Below the pieces are notes generated by a model that was not told where the DNA came from, searched no databases, and saw only the letters and a list, made by a program, of their open reading frames with translations. 64,000 nt of DNA. Origin: Leeuwenhoekiella marinoflava DSM 3653 (GTDB lineage: Bacteria > Bacteroidota > Bacteroidia > Flavobacteriales > Flavobacteriaceae). The DNA is taken from contig NZ_FQUN01000021.1 of the NCBI RefSeq assembly GCF_900129005.1, positions 1-64,000 on the forward strand, written 5' to 3'. Shown one piece after another: positions 62,950-64,000 of this stretch; the first letter of the stretch is position 1, and every line of letters begins with the position of its first letter. A program made the position numbers and the translations under genes.

Positions 62950-64000
62950 ATGATAGAAGCCTTTAAAAATATCAACCCATTTATCCTCGGACTGCTCATC
63001 AGTCTGGGTATTGGCCTTATTCTTGGGCTGGAACGTGAATACGATAAATTGAAGGAAGAACAAGGCTTTGCAGGTATAAGAACCTTCCCAATTGTTGCCA
63101 TTATTGGTTTTATATTGGGAAATCTTTCCACAACCTATACACCTTGGTTGGTCATTATAATTGCAGCAGCATTTCTTTTGTTTCTGTCTTTGAGTCATCT
63201 TTCCATAGTACAAAAGCATATTATGACTGGTATTACCACCAATATGGCATTATTCGCTACTTTGATTTTGGGTGTTATGGTTGCTAATCATTTGCATAAG
63301 GAAGCAGTTGCTACTGCGGTTATCATAGTTACTCTGTTATCATTGAAAACGACATTTAATACCTTCATTAAAAATATTACTTCCGAAGAGCTTTTCGCCT
63401 TTATTAAGTTTTCAATTATTGCGCTTCTTATTTTGCCTTTCTTACCAAATCAAGATTATGGTCCAGAGGGATTGCTTAACCCTTTTGAGATTGGAGCGAT
63501 AATAGTGATAGTGTCATTTCTGAATTTCATTGGTTACTTTCTTGTAAAATATGTAGGTTCTAAACGTGGTATTCTGCTCACTGCTATTTTAGGCGGATTG
63601 ATTTCAAGTACCGCAGTAGCTTGGATATATGCTTCGCGAAGTAAGGAATCGCCAGAACTTTCAAAAGAATATGCTGCGGGTATCATTATAGCTTCCGCAA
63701 TTATGTTTCCCAGACTTGCGATTCTGGCCTATATTTTCAATAGTGCCATACTTTTAAATTTAGTCATTCCATTTACTATTCTTACCCTTATCTGCTTGAT
63801 AAGCGCACTCTTATTCATCAAAAAGAATACAGATGTCACAAAAACAGCTATCAATCTGGGTAATCCGCTCAATATTTGGAACGCCCTTGGGTTTGGTGGT
63901 ATTTATGTGGTCATCCTATTTGCAGTTTTTTATGGAAATCAATTTTTTGGCGAAAGCGGTTTATACTATTCAGCCCTAATTGCAGGATTGGCAGATACGG
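62950..64000 (+). CDS. MgtC/SapB-DUF4010 family membrane protein (partial)
   Basis: At least 350 residues, cut by the right edge. It begins MIEAFKNINPFILGLLISLG IGLILGLEREYDK-like, the MgtC/SapB motif (GLxLGLEREY) followed by GIRTFPIVAIIGFILGNLS, then the DUF4010 part with many membrane helices (LGGLISSTAVAWIYASRSK). Possibly a transporter of metal ion or organic substrate; the family is poorly defined. It begins 3 bases after the pfkA stop. Confidence 0.85.
   Translation, partial: MIEAFKNINPFILGLLISLGIGLILGLEREYDKLKEEQGFAGIRTFPIVAIIGFILGNLSTTYTPWLVIIIAAAFLLFLSLSHLSIVQKHIMTGITTNMALFATLILGVMVANHLHKEAVATAVIIVTLLSLKTTFNTFIKNITSEELFAFIKFSIIALLILPFLPNQDYGPEGLLNPFEIGAIIVIVSFLNFIGYFLVKYVGSKRGILLTAILGGLISSTAVAWIYASRSKESPELSKEYAAGIIIASAIMFPRLAILAYIFNSAILLNLVIPFTILTLICLISALLFIKKNTDVTKTAINLGNPLNIWNALGFGGIYVVILFAVFYGNQFFGESGLYYSALIAGLADT

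Overview
The window is chromosomal DNA from a member of the Bacteroidota, most likely a marine-type Flavobacteriaceae. The evidence is an AT-rich sequence, the 5' end of a Bacteroidota-type 16S rRNA gene at the left edge, a promoter of the form TTG-N19-TAnnTTTG, and many families typical of this group (DUF3347, HYC_CC_PP, DUF4856/imelysin, DUF6922, type II GAPDH). I do not name a genus.

Layout. (1) 1-1.5 kb: start of a 16S rRNA gene on the minus strand, its promoter region, a tRNA-like 3' scrap, and remnants of a tyrosine recombinase and an IS1182-type transposase. (2) 1.6-7.3 kb: a small, partly decayed defence island with a HEPN/Toprim protein, an XRE regulator, a HEPN protein and an AbiE-like pair whose toxin is truncated. 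(3) 7.6-9.2 kb: an integration locus with the 3' part of a tRNA-Leu gene, six copies of a 9-bp repeat in three pairs, and an intact tyrosine recombinase. (4) 9.3-39.7 kb, all on the minus strand: a large copper/silver island. It holds two Cu(I) P-type ATPases, a copper chaperone, a four-helix copper-storage protein, a CusB-type adaptor, CusA and TolC, a multicopper oxidase fused to a CopB-like barrel, DUF3347/DUF305/PepSY/YceI/DUF4136/DUF2231 proteins, an FMN-binding glutamate-synthase-like enzyme, a K+ channel and an amino-acid permease. Four copies of a structured intergenic repeat lie in it. (5) 39.8-46.2 kb, plus strand: an uptake operon (DUF4856 lipoprotein, imelysin, HTTM protein, TonB-dependent receptor), probably for iron. 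(6) 46.3-54.3 kb, plus strand: a second copper module using several of the same families (HYC_CC_PP, HMA-AraC regulator, SHOCT, multicopper oxidase). (7) 54.4 kb to the right edge: a universal stress protein, NDH-2, a second copy of the permease, then an alternative upper glycolysis (archaeal-type GAPDH, class I aldolase, ATP-PFK), a dicarboxylate symporter, an alpha/beta hydrolase and a MgtC/DUF4010 protein cut by the edge.

How it fits together. Cytosolic copper would be bound by CopZ and Csp and pumped out by the P-type ATPases. Periplasmic Cu(I) would be oxidised by the multicopper oxidases, held by Met/His-rich and DUF3347 proteins, and exported by CusA-CusB-TolC. One-component regulators that join a CxxC HMA-like domain to an AraC domain probably control the modules. 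The metabolic genes at the right are all forms that do not need the usual copper-sensitive metal sites, which suggests, as inference, that they back up central metabolism under copper stress. The most novel-looking signals are the four-copy structured element (21.5, 24.7 and 28.4-28.6 kb), the glycolytic bypass module, the HMA-AraC fusions and the two unusual multicopper oxidases.
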